Origin: Hysterium pulicare CBS 123377
Taxonomy: Eukaryota > Ascomycota > Dothideomycetes > Hysteriales > Hysteriaceae
DNA: 34,833 nt
Direction of reading: 5' to 3'
NCBI GenBank assembly: GCA_000467715.1
Contig: AJFK01000744.1
Span: 1-34,833 of the forward strand
Shown here: one piece after another, positions 10,153 through 21,103 of the stretch
Numbering within the stretch: the first letter of the stretch is position 1
Layout: every line of letters starts with the position of its first letter
The notes under the pieces: model-generated
Seen by the model: only the letters and a program-made list of their open reading frames with translations
Database searches by the model: none
What the model was told of the DNA's origin: nothing
Position numbers and translations under genes: made by a program

Positions 10153-12595
10153 TCATCTTTGATACCAGGTCTCGCTCGTATAGTCCTTCTTCGGCCCCTT
10201 TACCTCATACGTGATACCAAACGACTCCAGACTTGCCCCTCTAAATCTGAACTCGCAATGCGACTCGTACATATCTTTCTCGCAAAGATGTGCTCCGTTA
10301 GCAATCCAGCCTTTGTGCAAGGAGTTCGTGTCAGATGATGGTGTTTGAAACCTCATTTCGACGAAGAAGTAGTCGACGGTCTGGCCATCTTCCTTGACGA
10401 ACCAAGCGCTAATCTTATCCGTAACTTCGTTGTATCGGTACACGTACCGTCGATTCGCTCGCAGAGTAAATCCAGTGTCAGTTGTAAGAGTGCCTTCCTC
10501 GATGTAGAGGTACTCGGCAAAATATTCTTGGTCTGTTGGGGTTCTCGGATGGAATTTTGCGGTGCCAATGAAGGTTCCAGATGGAAAGCCTGGTAGTCTA
10601 CTGTCTAGCTTTCGTTGGATGATCCAGTCGCCTTGCATAGCACGAAAAGCTGCGGCCGCAACAAATCGAGCTCGATTGGAAGATTCTTGCAACATGCCAT
10701 GAAGCTCTTGAATTACCTTCGCAGCTTCAGCTTGGTCACAATCCTTGGTCACATATCGTGCAGCAACGCAAGGTCCCTTCCTCCCGTCGAAGCCCGCATC
10801 GTCCCGTTGTACCCTAGCTTCTTGAGCACAACCATCCATCAGGCCCACATAGTCGTTCATCCAGAACTGAGGGACATCGTTGAGGCCTTTGAGCATGGCT
10901 TCCCTGAGAGATCGAGATTCGCTCAGCTCTTTCTGCGATACTTCGTCGGGCGAAGTGTAGTGATCATCTGAGGCTAGCCATTTTTGGGCGACAAGACGGG
11001 CTTGCATTTCCATCACGCCCCAGTATGGGCCCTCGTAGAAGCCGACGAAGGCGATCTCGGGGACACTATCGTTGAAGATAGAGTTATGTTGGAATAGGAG
11101 CGGGAGACGATGGGTCTGGTTATCGTATTCCATGGCATCTAGGACTTCTTGCGGTAGCCAGGAGAGGGAGGTATGGGGTGTAAAGCCAGTGGCGTAGATG
11201 ACTTCAACAACATTGTCGATTGTGGTTTCCTGAATATGTAAGCGATTACGTAAGTACAGCTGTCCAAGTTCATGCTCATACATGTGGCCCATTGAGATCC
11301 CATGGCTCTTCCGATTTCGCTTTCACGATGCAGGCACCTTTCTCAGTCCCGGAGTCAATCCGCCTTACTCTGCCTCGAATTGGGACAATTTCTCCAGACC
11401 TTACAAACTCAAAGTATGTATCTGCAATGCCCGTGTATGCTGGATATTCTGTCTGCTGCTGGCTGTACACAACCTCTGGATGTCCTAGATCTCTCTGGTC
11501 GCCTCCAATAAGCGTCCTTATGAATTGGTGCGACTTCACCGCCGTTTCTGGAGGCATGCGACCATGATAAGGCTGTATAGGACCGTCAGGTCGCCGAGAG
11601 AGGTTATACAAGCACAAATCGAGAGGAAGGAAGTTCGGAGCGAGATTGTAGTTCTGTATTGCGGGGTTGTAAGGTTCTCGCGGGAGGTATCGAGGAAGAC
11701 AGTAGAACGGACGGTTGAAAACATGGTAGATCTTGCAACTAGCATAGTTTGGTTTGGAACCTGGTGCGTGTCTTGCGTTCGATATTTGGAAAGCTGCGTT
11801 TGCTGCTGCTTCAGAACCGCTAATACCGCCACCAATAACCACGACGTTACCATTGATTTCCTCATCGTGAGGTAAGATGTTTGTGAGATTGCGAAACTGG
11901 GAGCTGTGTTGAAGCTTTACTGGAAACGCAGAACCCTTGTAACCGTCTTGTGTCTTTTCGAACGTCAATGGCCGCGCAGAAGAAAAGAATCCGCTCCCCA
12001 CGACCAAATAGTCAAATATCGAGCTGGAAAAAGGCAGGTCTGCTTTATTCGGCATCGTAGAGCCATTGAACGTGGTTTCATCTGGCAAGTTCTTCTGCAG
12101 CACCTTGACCCAATCAACCTTCCATTTCCTGACCCCATCCTGTTGTATCCTCTCGGCCTTTGTGACTCGACTGTTCAAATGTAGTATCTCATCGGGTAGG
12201 TATTTATTCGAGTATGTCTCCAGGTATTTGCCCACCTGCCACGCTTTGGGGAACAGTGGACGGTGGCCAGGACCCTCCCCCAAGTCCACGGAATCCCAAG
12301 CCAGGTCCGAGAAAGCCACGGTAAACCGACTGAGATTCGTAGGCATCTCAGGGCTGAATTTATCACCATGTTCACCCTTCCGCACTCCCCACATTCCACC
12401 AACTCGATCTTTCTGTTCCAGGACCGTTACTTCGAATTTGGCGGAGTGGAGGAGGGTTTTGGCCGCGACTAATCCGGCAGGCCCAGCGCCGACAACAAGG
12501 ACGGATTTCATCTTGTCGAAGCTCGGAGTTGGCAAAGAGACGCGCGAAACTAAAGGGACTGGTCCTAATGATCTCGCCGTAGTATCATGTTTCAA
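10153..12595 (-). CDS. Flavin-dependent monooxygenase (FMO-like) fused to a DUF6314-like C-terminal domain
   Basis: Two exons, 12595-11282 and 11229-10153, joined by a 52-bp GTATGA...CAG phase-0 intron, give 796 residues. The N-terminal half is an FMO-type flavoprotein: FAD-binding VVGAGPAG (36-41), 'VTVLEQKDRVGGMWG', the HSSQF segment matching the FMO HS.xY signature region, a second nucleotide-binding VVIGGGISG (about 252-258), and YATGF (450-454), the ATG-containing motif of this superfamily, lying just after the splice site. Such enzymes use FAD and NADPH to insert one oxygen atom into soft nucleophiles or carbonyls; the substrate is unknown. From about residue 630, starting at MQGDWIIQRKLDSR, a beta-rich domain resembles DUF6314 from memory. 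An ATG at 12511, giving a protein that starts MKSVLVVGAGP, is an equally good start; the extra 28 residues of the longer form do not look like a targeting peptide. A degenerate copy of the gene's 3' end lies immediately downstream. Confidence 0.85.
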
Positions 12596-13000
12596 GAGGT
12601 CGACCAGAGCGTTGAGCTCAATTGCTCAAGGAGAGCATAGGATTGTTGAAGGAGGTTGCGGAGGGGCAAAGACCGCTCGCGAGTCTTTAGCTCATCAAAA
12701 CACATGAAATATAAGAGCGTCTCTTTTCCATAAGGAGCTAATCATAAATAATGTATATATAATTCTATAGGCGCTGATTCGTATTATTCTTCGAAATAGA
12801 CTGTTGAAATTGGGTTTCCAAATTCCAAAACTCGACAAAAACCCATTGCCTTGAATGTGTCATCTAGACCACCGAACATATACAGCGAGGTCTATCTTGG
12901 GTGTTGTTCCTGCTCATATACTGGTAGCTGGATTTTGATATCCACGTAGAGGGTCGCTTTCAGTTCTGTATTTCGAGTTGAGACTTGTAAGCAGATACCC
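12596..13000. promoter_or_regulatory. Intergenic region upstream of the monooxygenase gene
   Basis: These 405 bp lie between the 5' end of the monooxygenase gene and the 3' end of the LYR-family gene, both on the minus strand, so they hold one promoter and one terminator. An AT-rich 'ATGTATATATAATTCTATA' at about 12750-12768 could be a TATA region. Nothing else was recognised. Confidence 0.4.
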
Positions 13001-13538
13001 TTATGCCAAGACATTCGAATTGATCAAAGAGCTCTTCATCGCATCGAACTGGGTCTTTCCGGTCTATTATAGCAACAGGATTTAGCATCTATCGAGCACG
13101 TGGTCGTGTACCAGAAGCAGTTTAGAGGATTACACCTACCGAGATCAGGTATCGAATATGGGTCTGTGGATCAGTGTCAGCTACCCTGCAGGTAAACTGT
13201 TGAGAAGAAAGAACTTACTAAGTCTGTGGCATTTCTGTGCTGCTCAAATTCGGATCTTGCGAAGCCACGAAGCTCTTTTCGTGTGCTCTGGTCCGATATG
13301 GCTTTGAGGAGCGAGAATGAGGCCAAACCAGTCCTGTGGAACGCGGTAACATACCAGAAGTGGTTCTTACGATATCGCGCCAAAGGGCTAATGCCCGCTG
13401 TCTTTGAATGAACTAGGAAATTAAATTAGCTTATTTCAAGTGCAAACAGGTAGAGAAATATACATGATCAAGGCTCACAGGGGCTCTCTTGAGCCGAGAT
13501 GGCCTTTTCACAGCCGAAGTGGCATAATTCCGGAGCAT
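13001..13538 (-). CDS. LYR-motif mitochondrial protein, LYRM2-like (5 short exons)
   Basis: The gene is split into exons 13538-13464, 13412-13355, 13301-13219, 13163-13140 and 13063-13001, with introns of 51, 53, 55 and 76 bp, all GT-AG and all preserving the frame (phases 0, 1, 0, 0). The product has 100 residues. Residues 1-20 (MLRNYATSAVKRPSRLKRAP) are basic and hydroxylated without acidic residues, as in a mitochondrial presequence. 'LDHFIQRQRALALWRDIVR' follows, the helix carrying the LYR motif, here Leu-Trp-Arg; then 'RKELRGFARSEFEQHRNATD', matching the F-containing second helix of LYR proteins, and 'IRYLISTGKTQFDAM'. Human LYRM2 has the same order (QFxxRQ-LYR-DRKYLKDWAREEFRRNKSATEEDTIR). 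LYR proteins bind the acyl carrier protein and act in assembly of Fe-S or respiratory complexes; LYRM2 is linked to complex I. No single exon stands out as a long frame; the model rests on the protein made by all four junctions. The 281-bp divergent promoter is shared with the acetyltransferase gene. Confidence 0.82.
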
Positions 13539-13819
13539 TCCCCCTTGCCCCTTTCCTACATCAACAAATAGAACAATCTTTCTTTGGAAAGGCGACAATC
13601 GTGATATTGCATTGAAGCAACCTTTGATGGACGGCGATGATGCACATCAACACGGAAGCCAGGAAGCTTCGAAGTATATGGGAATGGTCTGTGCATTCCT
13701 GTAATTCACCGCCTTCCCATTCTGCCACGACGCGTCCAGGAGTCCCTCGTCTTGAGCTCAGTACGCTTTATACATCCTATGATATTTTCCCTACATATCT
13801 CAATTCAAGAGAAACCGCA
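13539..13819. promoter_or_regulatory. Bidirectional promoter between the LYRM2-like and Nat4-like genes
   Basis: The two ATGs face away from each other across 281 bp, so both promoters must overlap or abut. No TATA box is evident on the LYR side; 'CTTTATACATCC' (13767-13778) is a possible TATA-like element about 50 bp before the acetyltransferase ATG. Shared regulation is inference from the spacing only. Confidence 0.4.
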
Positions 13820-14632
13820 ATGTCATACTCCAGCTCCTCCTCAGTGAGCATGGCTACCTCACCAAGTCCTACAGGGCCTTCGCCCACTGTCGTCAACATC
13901 ACCAACAATCTCACTCCCGCACAATTCTCATCCAGATTTCTCCCCTTAGACGACCCATTGTTAAACAGCATTCCCTCTGAAAGCACGTCTAGCTCGTACA
14001 AAATCACTCTGAAGGCGTCAAAAGAGCTCACTAGGCCCGAATTCTTAGCCTGCTTCAATCTCATCGAGAGCACAAGCTCCCGTGCATACAGAGCATCGTC
14101 GGTCAAGTGGCAGCCAAGGAAGAAAAAGGCAGAGATGAAAGAAGCAGATATGCGATATCTACTCCTACGGCAAGCCGACTCCTTAAATAGCCCTTCCAGA
14201 CACTCTCCTACTGCTCCCGAGCCGCACTGTACTACGAGCGCCGACGACATCGTGGGATTCCTCTCATTCCAGATAACGTTCGACGACGATTGGGAGGAGC
14301 CCGTTCTGTATATCTACGAAATTCACTTGGATGAATCAATGCGTGGAAAGGGTATTGGAGGACACATGATGCATGTTGCAGATGTTGTGGCGAGGAGAGT
14401 CAATGTTGCTAAGGTCCAGCTTACGGTCTTCACGAGTAACACAGCTGGGAGACGGTTCTACGAGAGATTGGGATACGAGAAAGACAAATGCAGTCCTGAA
14501 GATAGGCAGTTGAGAAATGGCGTTGTGAAGGAGGCGGATTACCAGATATTAACGCTTGATTTGGTGGAGAGGGCGCCAAGCTTCCCGGAGAGGGTGGGCG
14601 ATGGAAGAGCAGAAGAAACACTGAGACGTTGA
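13820..14632 (+). CDS. nat4: GNAT acetyltransferase, Naa40/Nat4-like (histone H2A/H4 N-terminal acetyltransferase)
   Basis: A single exon of 270 codons. The start at 13820 is preferred because the sequence before it (in frame from 13637) shows no conserved-looking content, and the context has a purine at -3. After a Ser/Thr-rich N-terminus, 'CFNLIESTSSRAYRASSVKW' followed by 'KKKAEMKEADMRYLLLR' matches the Naa40 signature (a helix, Tyr, Ser, Trp, then Lys-x-x-Glu-Met before the first strand). The GNAT core follows: 'IVGFLSFQITFDDDWEEPVLYIYEIHLD', then the acetyl-CoA pyrophosphate-binding loop R-G-K-G-I-G (about residues 174-180, the R/Qx2GxG/A motif), and 'FTSNTAGRRFYERLGYE', the usual motif B with its Tyr. 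NatD acetylates the N-terminal Ser of histones H2A and H4 in yeast and human, using acetyl-CoA; this role is inferred from the family. Other GNATs remain possible, but the Naa40 region makes the assignment fairly firm. Confidence 0.85.
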   Translation: MSYSSSSSVSMATSPSPTGPSPTVVNITNNLTPAQFSSRFLPLDDPLLNSIPSESTSSSYKITLKASKELTRPEFLACFNLIESTSSRAYRASSVKWQPRKKKAEMKEADMRYLLLRQADSLNSPSRHSPTAPEPHCTTSADDIVGFLSFQITFDDDWEEPVLYIYEIHLDESMRGKGIGGHMMHVADVVARRVNVAKVQLTVFTSNTAGRRFYERLGYEKDKCSPEDRQLRNGVVKEADYQILTLDLVERAPSFPERVGDGRAEETLRR

Positions 14633-16304
14633 GAGCGGAATGATGGTGTACCTATGCAAGATCTCATGGTATCGGCGTTGGAAAGGAGGAATTGCTTTGA
14701 GATACCCCTAGAGTTCGCATTATGATCTAAAATCTGATTTCACGTGTAGCTGAGGGCGCCCTGAAGCCCCTGAACAATGCTCTGGTTCATGATCACCTCC
14801 AGTGCTAACTCCATGCCTCTCTCTTGAACGACCTGGTTTGCTCACTTTTCTCAAAATGTGGCGGTGTACTCGTGGCGGTGCATCTAATTTAGCCAGAACC
14901 GACCAACGCGGCCTCAATTTGTTCAAATGAAAACGCGCCAGAAAGCCAGGTCTTCAGACACAAACAAACCGGGCTCTCTCAGATTGTCCTGGATGCTTGA
15001 GTCTACGTCGGGTGCGTACACTATGATCAAACCTCCTATCTCAATATCCCTCTTCGGCCTTCTATTACGCGGTCACGATCACCTGAGTCTTTACCTTCCT
15101 TCCTATTCTTGTTTTCCGCCTTCTCTCCGTGCATATATTGATGCCCGCTTGGTCGGGCCTCGTGGTATGCTTCTCCGGTGGGAGCAATGCAGAGACTGGA
15201 ACCAAGTTGCTGATCAGACTTGACCGAGGCCCTCCTCATCCACACCTCAATAATTCTGTTTGATATAACCTTAGGAGGCCAGGGTCTGATCTAGCGCTAA
15301 CCCATTGACTTAACCTTGATTGTATGCATAAGCTCTAAAAAGATCATTCCCTTTGCCGCTCCCCGTGGGGAATTCTAGTGCCTGCATATTCATTCAGATC
15401 CGCGAGGACACGATCATACTCTCAAACAGAACTTTTTCGAATTCATCGTGACTTCTACGAGAGGTTGGATGCTCTGCGCATAGGATACAATGTGAGCCCT
15501 CTGTCCCAGGAACCTGTATTTCCTTCGCCTTGCCCAGACTGGACCACGATCCCGGAAGCTGTGTAAGAGATTTAGATTTGTTTCATTTGTTTCTACCGTC
15601 ACCCCAATAACAACGACGCGTTTAGTTTCGTCACGAGGAACGGCGGTCTTATCCCATTGTCAAGGGCAAAAGTTAAATCCACCAATCGATATATCACTTA
15701 CGCTCCATAACCCTCTTGGAGAAACGCTCCCGTGCACTAAGCCCACCTTCTTCATTTACATGACCTGCAAAGAATACACTAAAAGCGCTTCTCCACTCTA
15801 TCAACCTTCTGGTAACCTTCTAGAAGACTGTTGAGGCGGTGGACAGACAAGCGGATTCTACAGCCGTCTCTCCGACTGATCTCCACCACAAGTTTATCCG
15901 GACCGCACGACACGCGGGTGGAAAGTCTACCTGGATGCAACCAATTTACACTGCACGCCCAGCCGAGCGCTACCTGGATACAACTCAATCTATTTGCATC
16001 GAAAACCAGGGCGAGCCGTCTCTAACATGTCATTTGAGCCTCGCGTTACACAAAGTCTCCAGAGAATCACCATCACAAGACATGGGTCCAGCGAATCAGC
16101 TCTTCGGCATGCATTCCCGCTGTATATTGCTCTCCTTTACAACTCAAGATCGTCAACCATTAGTTTGCAAACCACAAGGGCTTCCAGCTGAGATCGAGGT
16201 TTCAAAGCTCTTTCTCCAAGATGGAGCAACTATATAAGATAACTGGGTGTGCTTGACCACTGTTCTCATCCTCATCCACCAAGCTCCAACTCAAGAGTCT
16301 CATT
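14633..16304. promoter_or_regulatory. Long upstream region of the GH7 gene
   Basis: This 1.67-kb stretch has no convincing gene and includes the promoter of the cellobiohydrolase. One GGCTAA site (the XlnR/Xyr1 core, here as TTAGCC near 14889) and a few SYGGRG sites of the CreA type (GTGGGG near 15366; CTCCAC, the complement of GTGGAG, near 15791 and 15880) are visible, but such short motifs occur by chance. A coding-like stretch at 15339-15710 is discussed among the findings. Confidence 0.35.
16231..16238 (+). promoter_or_regulatory. TATA box of the GH7 cellobiohydrolase gene
   Basis: TATATAAG lies 67-74 bp before the ATG, followed by a short AC/CT-rich leader. This is the usual placement for a strongly expressed fungal cellulase gene. 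Confidence 0.6.
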
Positions 16305-17925
16305 ATGTACACCAAATCGGCCCTTCTCTCCAGCGTCTTCGCTGCTGCGGCTTCTGCCCAGCAGGTGGGTACTCTCACCACTGAGACCCACCCGTCAATG
16401 CCCATTCAGTCATGCTCTGCAGCTGGCAGTTGCTCGACAGTCAACACCGCCGTGACAATGGACGCCAATTGGCGTTGGCTACATTCTACTAAAGGCTACG
16501 ACAATTGCTACGCCGGTAACACCTGGAACTCAACGTACTGCCCGGACGGCAAGACATGCGCGACAAACTGTGCTTTGGACGGAGCTGATTACTCTGGCAC
16601 ATATGGTGTGACCGCCAGCGGAGGGGCTTTAACCCTAAAGTTCGTTACCGATGGCTCATACTCCAAGAACATTGGATCAAGATTATATCTCATGGCTTCT
16701 GATTCAAAGTACGAAATGTTCAAGCTTCTAAACCAGGAGTTCTCATTTGACGTGGACGTCTCAAATCTACCGTGCGGTCTTAACGGCGCTCTGTATCTTA
16801 TTGAGATGGACGAGGATGGTGGTATGGCCAAGTATTCTAGCAACAAAGCGGGTGCCAAATATGGCACTGGATACTGCGATACCCAATGTCCGCACGACAT
16901 TAAGTTCATCAATGGCGAGGTTCGTATCCATCTACTTCTCCTTCCCTACCACGAGTTCTCCCTGTAACCAGAAATACTAACATCCCGAACAGGCCAACGT
17001 CGCAGGCTGGACGCCTAGCACCAACGACGCCAACGCCGGTTCGGGGACATATGGTTCCTGCTGCAACGAAATGGACATCTGGGAAGCCAATTCCGTCTCC
17101 GCAGCCTACACTCCCCACGTCTGTTCAGTCAACGGACAAACTCGCTGCTCCGGTACCGACTGCGGCGACGGTAATGACCGCTACAGCGGAATCTGCGACA
17201 AGGACGGCTGCGACTTCAACTCCTACCGCATGGGTGACACTGGCTTCTACGGCAAAGGCAAGACCGTTGACACAAGCTCCAAGTTCACCGTCGTAACGCA
17301 ATTCATCACCTCCGATGGCACATCCTCTGGCAGCCTCTCCGAGATCCGTCGTATCTACGTCCAAGGCGGAAAGGTAATTCAGAATTCCGTCACCAAGATC
17401 TCCGGCATCACACAAACGAACTCCATCTCCGATAAATTCTGCAACGAGCAAAAAACCGCTTTTGGCGACACCAACTCGTTCGAGAAGCTTGGAGGTCTGA
17501 AGGGTATGGGCGGTGCCATCGGCCGCGGTATGGTTCTCGCTCTTTCAGTCTGGGACGACCACTCCGTCAACATGCTGTGGCTCGACTCGTCGTACCCAAC
17601 CGATAAGGATGCTTCCACGCCTGGTGTAGCTCGTGGAACATGTGCTACTGACTCCGGCGTCCCAGCCACGATTGAAACTTCCGAGGCCTCTGCCAGCGTC
17701 ATCTACTCGAACATCAAGTTCGGAGCGCTTAACAGCACGTACTCTGCTACTGGCTCTACTGGAAACACTGGCTCCGCCGGAAACACTGTCTCAACTGGTG
17801 CCGGTGCGTCGACTGGGACTGTGGCGATGTATGGACAGTGTGGCGGTACTGGGTATACTGGAGCTACCGCGTGCGCTTCTGGTACTTGCAAAGTTGTCAA
17901 CTCGTACTATAGCCAGTGCCAGTAA
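16305..17925 (+). CDS. cbh1: GH7 cellobiohydrolase I with C-terminal CBM1
   Basis: Two exons, 16305-16919 and 16993-17925, with a 73-bp GTTCGT...CAG phase-0 intron, give 515 residues, close to the 513 of Trichoderma Cel7A. A signal peptide (about residues 1-18, ending ASA) is followed by QQVGT, the classic mature N-terminus. The catalytic domain runs to about residue 455 and shows DANWRWLH (substrate-tunnel Trp), many paired cysteines, and [11 protein letters not shown] with the nucleophile Glu231, Asp233 and acid/base Glu236 (precursor numbering). A Gly/Ser/Thr-rich linker ([17 protein letters not shown]) leads to a complete fungal CBM1: [15 protein letters not shown] to the final YYSQCQ. 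The enzyme releases cellobiose from the reducing ends of crystalline cellulose outside the cell. All key residues are present, so it should be active. It is probably under cellulase-type induction and carbon repression, which is known for the family but only weakly visible here. It converges on the P450 gene. Confidence 0.97.
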
Positions 17926-18661
17926 GCGGCTCGCCTCTTAAGGAAGGGAGCTGGAGGTGGACTTGTACATATTGGGATGGTTTGATGGATGGGATGCATT
18001 TGCTTTTCGCTCTTTCTTTTCTATGTGATTATATTTGAGATGGTGGGTTGTGGCGTGGAAAGTGTGGATCTCTCTTTACAATATAGATTAGAATTGAGTG
18101 TGTAAACTTGTATATATGACGCACAATTCGATGACTCGGGTAGTTCCGGTTCTCTGAGGAAGTGAACTCTCCTCTGAGGCTTTTGGAAGCTTTGCGAGGG
18201 CGGGGTTTGGTGGTCTTCGAAGTCTGTTACATGGTTTTAAGATTGAATTTGACTAGGAATTGGTGCGGTATTCTGGTGAGCGTTCCTCGAATATGAGTTG
18301 TAAGCAAGTTAGATAAGAGATCGGGGTCTTGTTCTGGTGACTATTACTGGAAGGAACGTGCATGGAAAGCAAAGAGAAGGTGTAGTGGCAAGAATGGTTA
18401 TGATAAAGATGTTCTCCGAGCGTTGAATGACGAATGTCAGACCTGTGCGTTTTAGCATAAGATCACGTGTTCCATGATCATCCAAATTCTTTTAGAGCGT
18501 TGCAAAGATTAAATACAACTTAGAGAATTCGAATGAAAACTTTAAGTAGAGCAACATTTTCACAGCTCTCACGGAAACATATGCATCCCGTCAACAAGTA
18601 GCGTTGTACGTTCGTAGTGCATCTCAACTCTCAACTTTTCCCTAGCAGCATTCTGCAATAC
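17926..18661. other. Intergenic region between the convergent GH7 and P450 genes
   Basis: These 736 bp hold both 3' untranslated regions and poly(A) sites, including an AT-rich stretch near 18100-18120. No frame with recognisable content was found. Confidence 0.5.
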
Positions 18662-20387
18662 TCACCCCCTCCTCCGTACCTCAACAACTGGCCCATCCCT
18701 AAACCCTAAAATCCAATCTACCATCTGATACTCCCCCTCCCTCCGTCTCCCTTCCTCAGGATCATGCTCCTTTCCTCCACCCACTGGCTCCCCCGCGCTT
18801 CTGACGTCACACTCTAATAACAAATGCGCCAAAGCCAGCTTCAAAGCTATGTATGCCATATTTCTTCCTATGCAATTCATCGGCCCAATTAAGAACGGGG
18901 CGAAGGCTGACTTTGCTGCGACGAGGTCTTCGGGTGTCGTATTGGAGAGCGAGGGGGAGGAAGAGGTAATCCAGCGCTCTGGACGAAAAGTGAAGGGGTC
19001 GATAAAGATGGAGCTGTCGTGCTGCAGAACGTAGAGGGGTACGCCGACTGTGATGCCCGCGGGTATGTAGGTGTCTTCGATTGTGATGCCGCCTTTCAGG
19101 ACATCTCGGGGGAGGGAGGAGGCTTTTGGTGGGTTCAGTCTCAGTGTTTCATCTATGCAAGCTTGGAGGTAGGTCAGGTTTCCTAGCTTTGGATTTCGAA
19201 TCTCATCGGGGCTCGAGAATGCAGAACGGATCTCTGAAGTGAGGGTTTCGAGGGTGGATGGATTTGTGAGGAGGTAGAATAGACAGGCCGAGAGCGTTAT
19301 CCCGACACCATCGCTTCCTGCTGCGATTATAAGTGCGCTGTCGGCTTGCAATTGTTCGGTCGTGAAAGCTTTGCCGGTAACTGGATCCTTCGCGTTGATC
19401 AAGTAATGGAAAGTGTCCTTTCTCTTCCCGTCCTCTTCATCACTTTTTACCCCCTTCTCGCTCAACTTCTTCTCCAAAGCTATCCTCTCTGCCAGTCTCC
19501 CATTCGCGAGATTCGTATACCGCAACGAATCTGCCGCTTCTTGGCCGCCAACGTAATCCTGGATTTTGGTTCCGAGTAAAGGTCGTACGAGTTCGATGAA
19601 AGGTAGATAGCCAAAGTAATATAGGAATCGACTCGCGGATTTCAGAACCCCCGGTATCCACCTATTCTTGTCATCATCTAGCATTCCGAAGGAGGAACCG
19701 TATCCCAAGTCGCTTATGAAATCGAAAGCGAACCATGTCGCCCAGTCAGAGAAGTTTTGAGATGTACTCCACTCCTTCTCTTTCGTCCCGCTGTTTCTTT
19801 GACCGCACTTCAATAGCCCATCAACCAATTTCCTAGCAGAAACAATGATCAACCCCTCCGCCTCTCTCAACGCCCTCTCACTGAACGCCGGCCCTAAAAC
19901 CCTCCTCCTCATCGCATGTTCCGTTCTATCCCTCTCCATCTGCACGCTCGGAGCACCCGCGCTTATATCCAAAGTCTTATACCAATCTCCCTTTTTGACA
20001 TTGGCTTTCGGGCCATGGATAGCTGTCAGAGCTGCTGGAGAAGAAATCGAGAGGGAGTTCGGGGTATAGCGTACGATGGGGCCATAGCGACTGTGGTTCT
20101 GGAATTCCCAGAGATGACGGTCGCCGCGGTAGCAGTGGTATACGAGGGGCCAGGTCGAGATGCGTTGGAGGAGGGGACCGGAGTAGTGGGCGAGGGGATG
20201 GAGTGTTAGGCGATATATGATTACGAGGAGGTGCTATTCGATGAGTTAGATGAACAAGATGTTACGAATCCTAAGGAGACTTTGCGGGACGACATACGTA
20301 TATGATGGCTGAGATTACAACGAGAGCTAGGATATCGTACCAAGCCAAAGGCCTAGCTGCCTCGATGAAATGGCTGGGAGATACCAT
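18662..20387 (-). CDS. Microsomal cytochrome P450 monooxygenase (2 exons)
   Basis: Exon 1 (20387-20298, 30 codons) and exon 2 (20233-18662) are joined by a 64-bp GTATGT...TAG phase-0 intron with a CTAAC branch site, giving 553 residues. The splice builds one membrane anchor: 'WYDILALVVISAIIY' continues into 'HLLVIIYRLTLHPLAHYSGP', the usual TM helix and proline hinge of fungal P450s. Later motifs are in order: I-helix 'AAGSDGVGIT' (about 333; Ser replaces the usual acidic-Thr context), ExxR as ETLR (about 391), FRPERW, and the heme loop 'FLIGPMNCIGRN' with the thiolate Cys484 in an FxxGPxxCxG form. The enzyme would sit in the ER membrane and use a P450 reductase. Overall it resembles the large fungal group annotated as benzoate 4-monooxygenase- or isotrichodermin C-15 hydroxylase-like, so a role in detoxifying plant compounds or in secondary metabolism is possible. 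The substrate is unknown, and no biosynthetic backbone gene lies in the window. Confidence 0.92.
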
Positions 20388-21103
20388 GCTGATGTGTATG
20401 AAAATGAAGGAAATATCGTGAGAGCTGAGTGTGAGAACGAGGTCATTGGAAAGTAACAAAACCGATCATCAATGAGGGGAAGATCTCAATTCCCATGTAC
20501 TGCCCTATCCTACGCCTATCTTATCAACATGCATTGCATATGCACTTCGGGCAATCTAGCGCATGGAGAGGAATAGGCCATCTGGGACGTGAGGAAGCAT
20601 CTTAGCTCTGGTTGCTTCCAGAAGATGATTGCGCCATTGCTCAGTTCACACCATGCTGTGTACGAGTGAGTTCTGCGAGTCTAAATCCTTATCGTCATAT
20701 AGGAAGGGGAATAAAAGCAAAGTTGAAGTTTGATGTAGGTGGTTCTATGATACGCAAGAATTGCCGAGGGCGGGGAACAAGCCTACCTCCGGCTTTTTCC
20801 CCCCTACATTAACCCCAGCCTTGCGAATGACGAATTCAATGAACGATGAACTGCTTAGATTTTGCTTCTACATAAATCTGAAGACATGAATGTTGAAAGC
20901 CGAGCTTTCCTTAAAATTGGTAAATTACGTCTCGTGGGAGGCTATTGCCTCGGTTTGATAAACCTGAAGTGAATGTAATTAGGGGATAGTCATTGCCGCT
21001 AATTCATGATGACTCTAATAAACCAAATACATTAATGAGTGTCTTAGGAAGAGACACGATAAGAAAGCCAATTACAGAAACATAAGAGATATCCCAGCAT
21101 ATT
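20388..21103. other. Intergenic region between the P450 promoter and the first tandem secreted-protein gene
   Basis: These 716 bp hold the P450 promoter on one side and the 3' end of the secreted-protein gene on the other. Frames are short and without motifs; no repeat was recognised. Confidence 0.45.

Noticed and set aside
12066-12707. 213-codon plus-strand frame opposite the monooxygenase
   Set aside because: It lies antisense to a well-supported gene and has no motif; it is a shadow of the codon bias on the other strand.
13637-13819. N-terminal extension of the Nat4-like protein
   Set aside because: In-frame ATGs exist upstream, but the extension has no conserved content and would occupy the short bidirectional promoter.
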